Below, piece by piece: positions 21,525-21,732 of a DNA stretch of 21,732 bases (the first letter of the stretch is position 1; every line of letters begins with the position of its first letter). The stretch comes from JBEKVE01 sp049514335. GTDB lineage: Bacteria; Actinomycetota; Acidimicrobiia; Acidimicrobiales; UBA8190. The notes under the pieces are model-generated. The model was not told the origin of the DNA. It saw nothing but the letters and a program-made list of their open reading frames with translations, and searched no databases. The stretch spans positions 1 through 21,732 of the forward strand of contig JBEKVE010000032.1 in the NCBI GenBank assembly GCA_049514335.1. The letters run 5' to 3'. The translations under genes and the position numbers were made by a program.

Positions 21525-21732
21525 TCAGTGGATGCTCTGCATGTTGCGGGTGTCTCTCGCCGCCACCAGCAGCACCTCGGCCGCCTCACCCTCCGCACCG
21601 AGACGGTGCGGGCGATCGGCGTCGAAGTGGGCCGAGACGCCGGGGCCGAGATGGTGGACGGTGCCGTCGTACTCGAGGCGCATGATCCCGCGCAGGACGT
21701 ACAGCCACTCCTCCCCACGGTGATGCGCGGGT
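21525..21732 (-). CDS. Cupin-domain protein, C-terminal part (5' end outside window), possibly an XRE-cupin regulator
   Basis: The minus-strand frame is open from the window edge to TGA at 21525-21527, giving 69 residues. It contains cupin motif 1, 'HHRGEEWLYVLRG', with the two histidines and glutamate that bind metal. The motif 2 region follows ('LGPGVSAHFDADRPHRLG'), with its histidine present. Ending with 'AEVLLVAARDTRN', it matches the C-terminal sensor of XRE-cupin regulators, such as those controlling polyamine and amino acid catabolism, but a single-domain cupin enzyme is equally possible because the N-terminal half is missing. The M24 gene follows after 33 bases. Confidence 0.75.
   Translation of the reverse strand, partial: PAHHRGEEWLYVLRGIMRLEYDGTVHHLGPGVSAHFDADRPHRLGAEGEAAEVLLVAARDTRNMQSIH

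Noticed and set aside
1..21732. CRISPR arrays, insertion sequences or phage genes
   Set aside because: No regularly spaced direct repeats, transposase or phage-like proteins were found; the only tandem repeat is the 15-bp coding one at 3101-3145.

Overview
This is a very GC-rich window with GTG/ATG starts. Several genes are preceded by a TANNNT hexamer placed 6-9 bases before the first codon or RNA base, which suggests leaderless transcription. Together with a DtxR-type regulator, a mycothiol-family (MDMPI/DinB-like) protein and stand-alone NHEJ-type ligase and primase genes, this points to a chromosomal segment of an actinomycete. Acidimicrobiia or a near relative is my best guess, but this is inference and not proven by any marker gene.

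Left part (1-4.9 kb): the 3' end of a DtxR/IdeR/MntR-like metal regulator with a FeoA-like tail; a two-barrel PNPOx-fold protein; a formylglycine-type sulfatase; and, divergent from it, a cation diffusion facilitator (CDF) with a His-rich N-terminus fused in frame to a GNAT acetyltransferase. A possible 42-residue zinc-ribbon protein follows.

4.9-7.4 kb: a manganese-type ureohydrolase (agmatinase-like) convergent with a PLP-dependent group II amino acid decarboxylase. Both could act on arginine-derived or other amines.

7.4-11.1 kb: a DNA-repair island. It has an ATP-dependent DNA ligase of LigC type, a convergent stand-alone LigD-type polymerase/primase, a divergent HhH-PHP protein resembling PolX without its polymerase domain, and a small acidic protein of unknown function.

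11.2-14.3 kb: larB and larC, overlapping by 4 bases, for nickel-pincer nucleotide cofactor synthesis. They diverge from pheA (prephenate dehydratase) across only 22 bp. A tRNA-Ser(UGA) with its own promoter and terminator-like hairpin follows.

14.3-18.7 kb: a secreted beta-helix protein with a TIG/IPT-like tail, a crotonase-family enzyme and an MDMPI/DinB-like protein in tandem, and a divergent TetR regulator.

18.8-21.7 kb: an APC-family permease, a 370-bp hairpin-rich non-coding stretch, a compact M24 metallopeptidase-fold protein and the 3' end of a cupin gene, all on the minus strand. They look like an uptake/catabolic locus with its sensor.

No mobile element, CRISPR array, rRNA or phage gene was seen. 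The most interesting points are the CDF-GNAT fusion with a possible internal promoter, the repair island, the larBC/pheA divergent promoter, and the recurring leaderless promoter motif.
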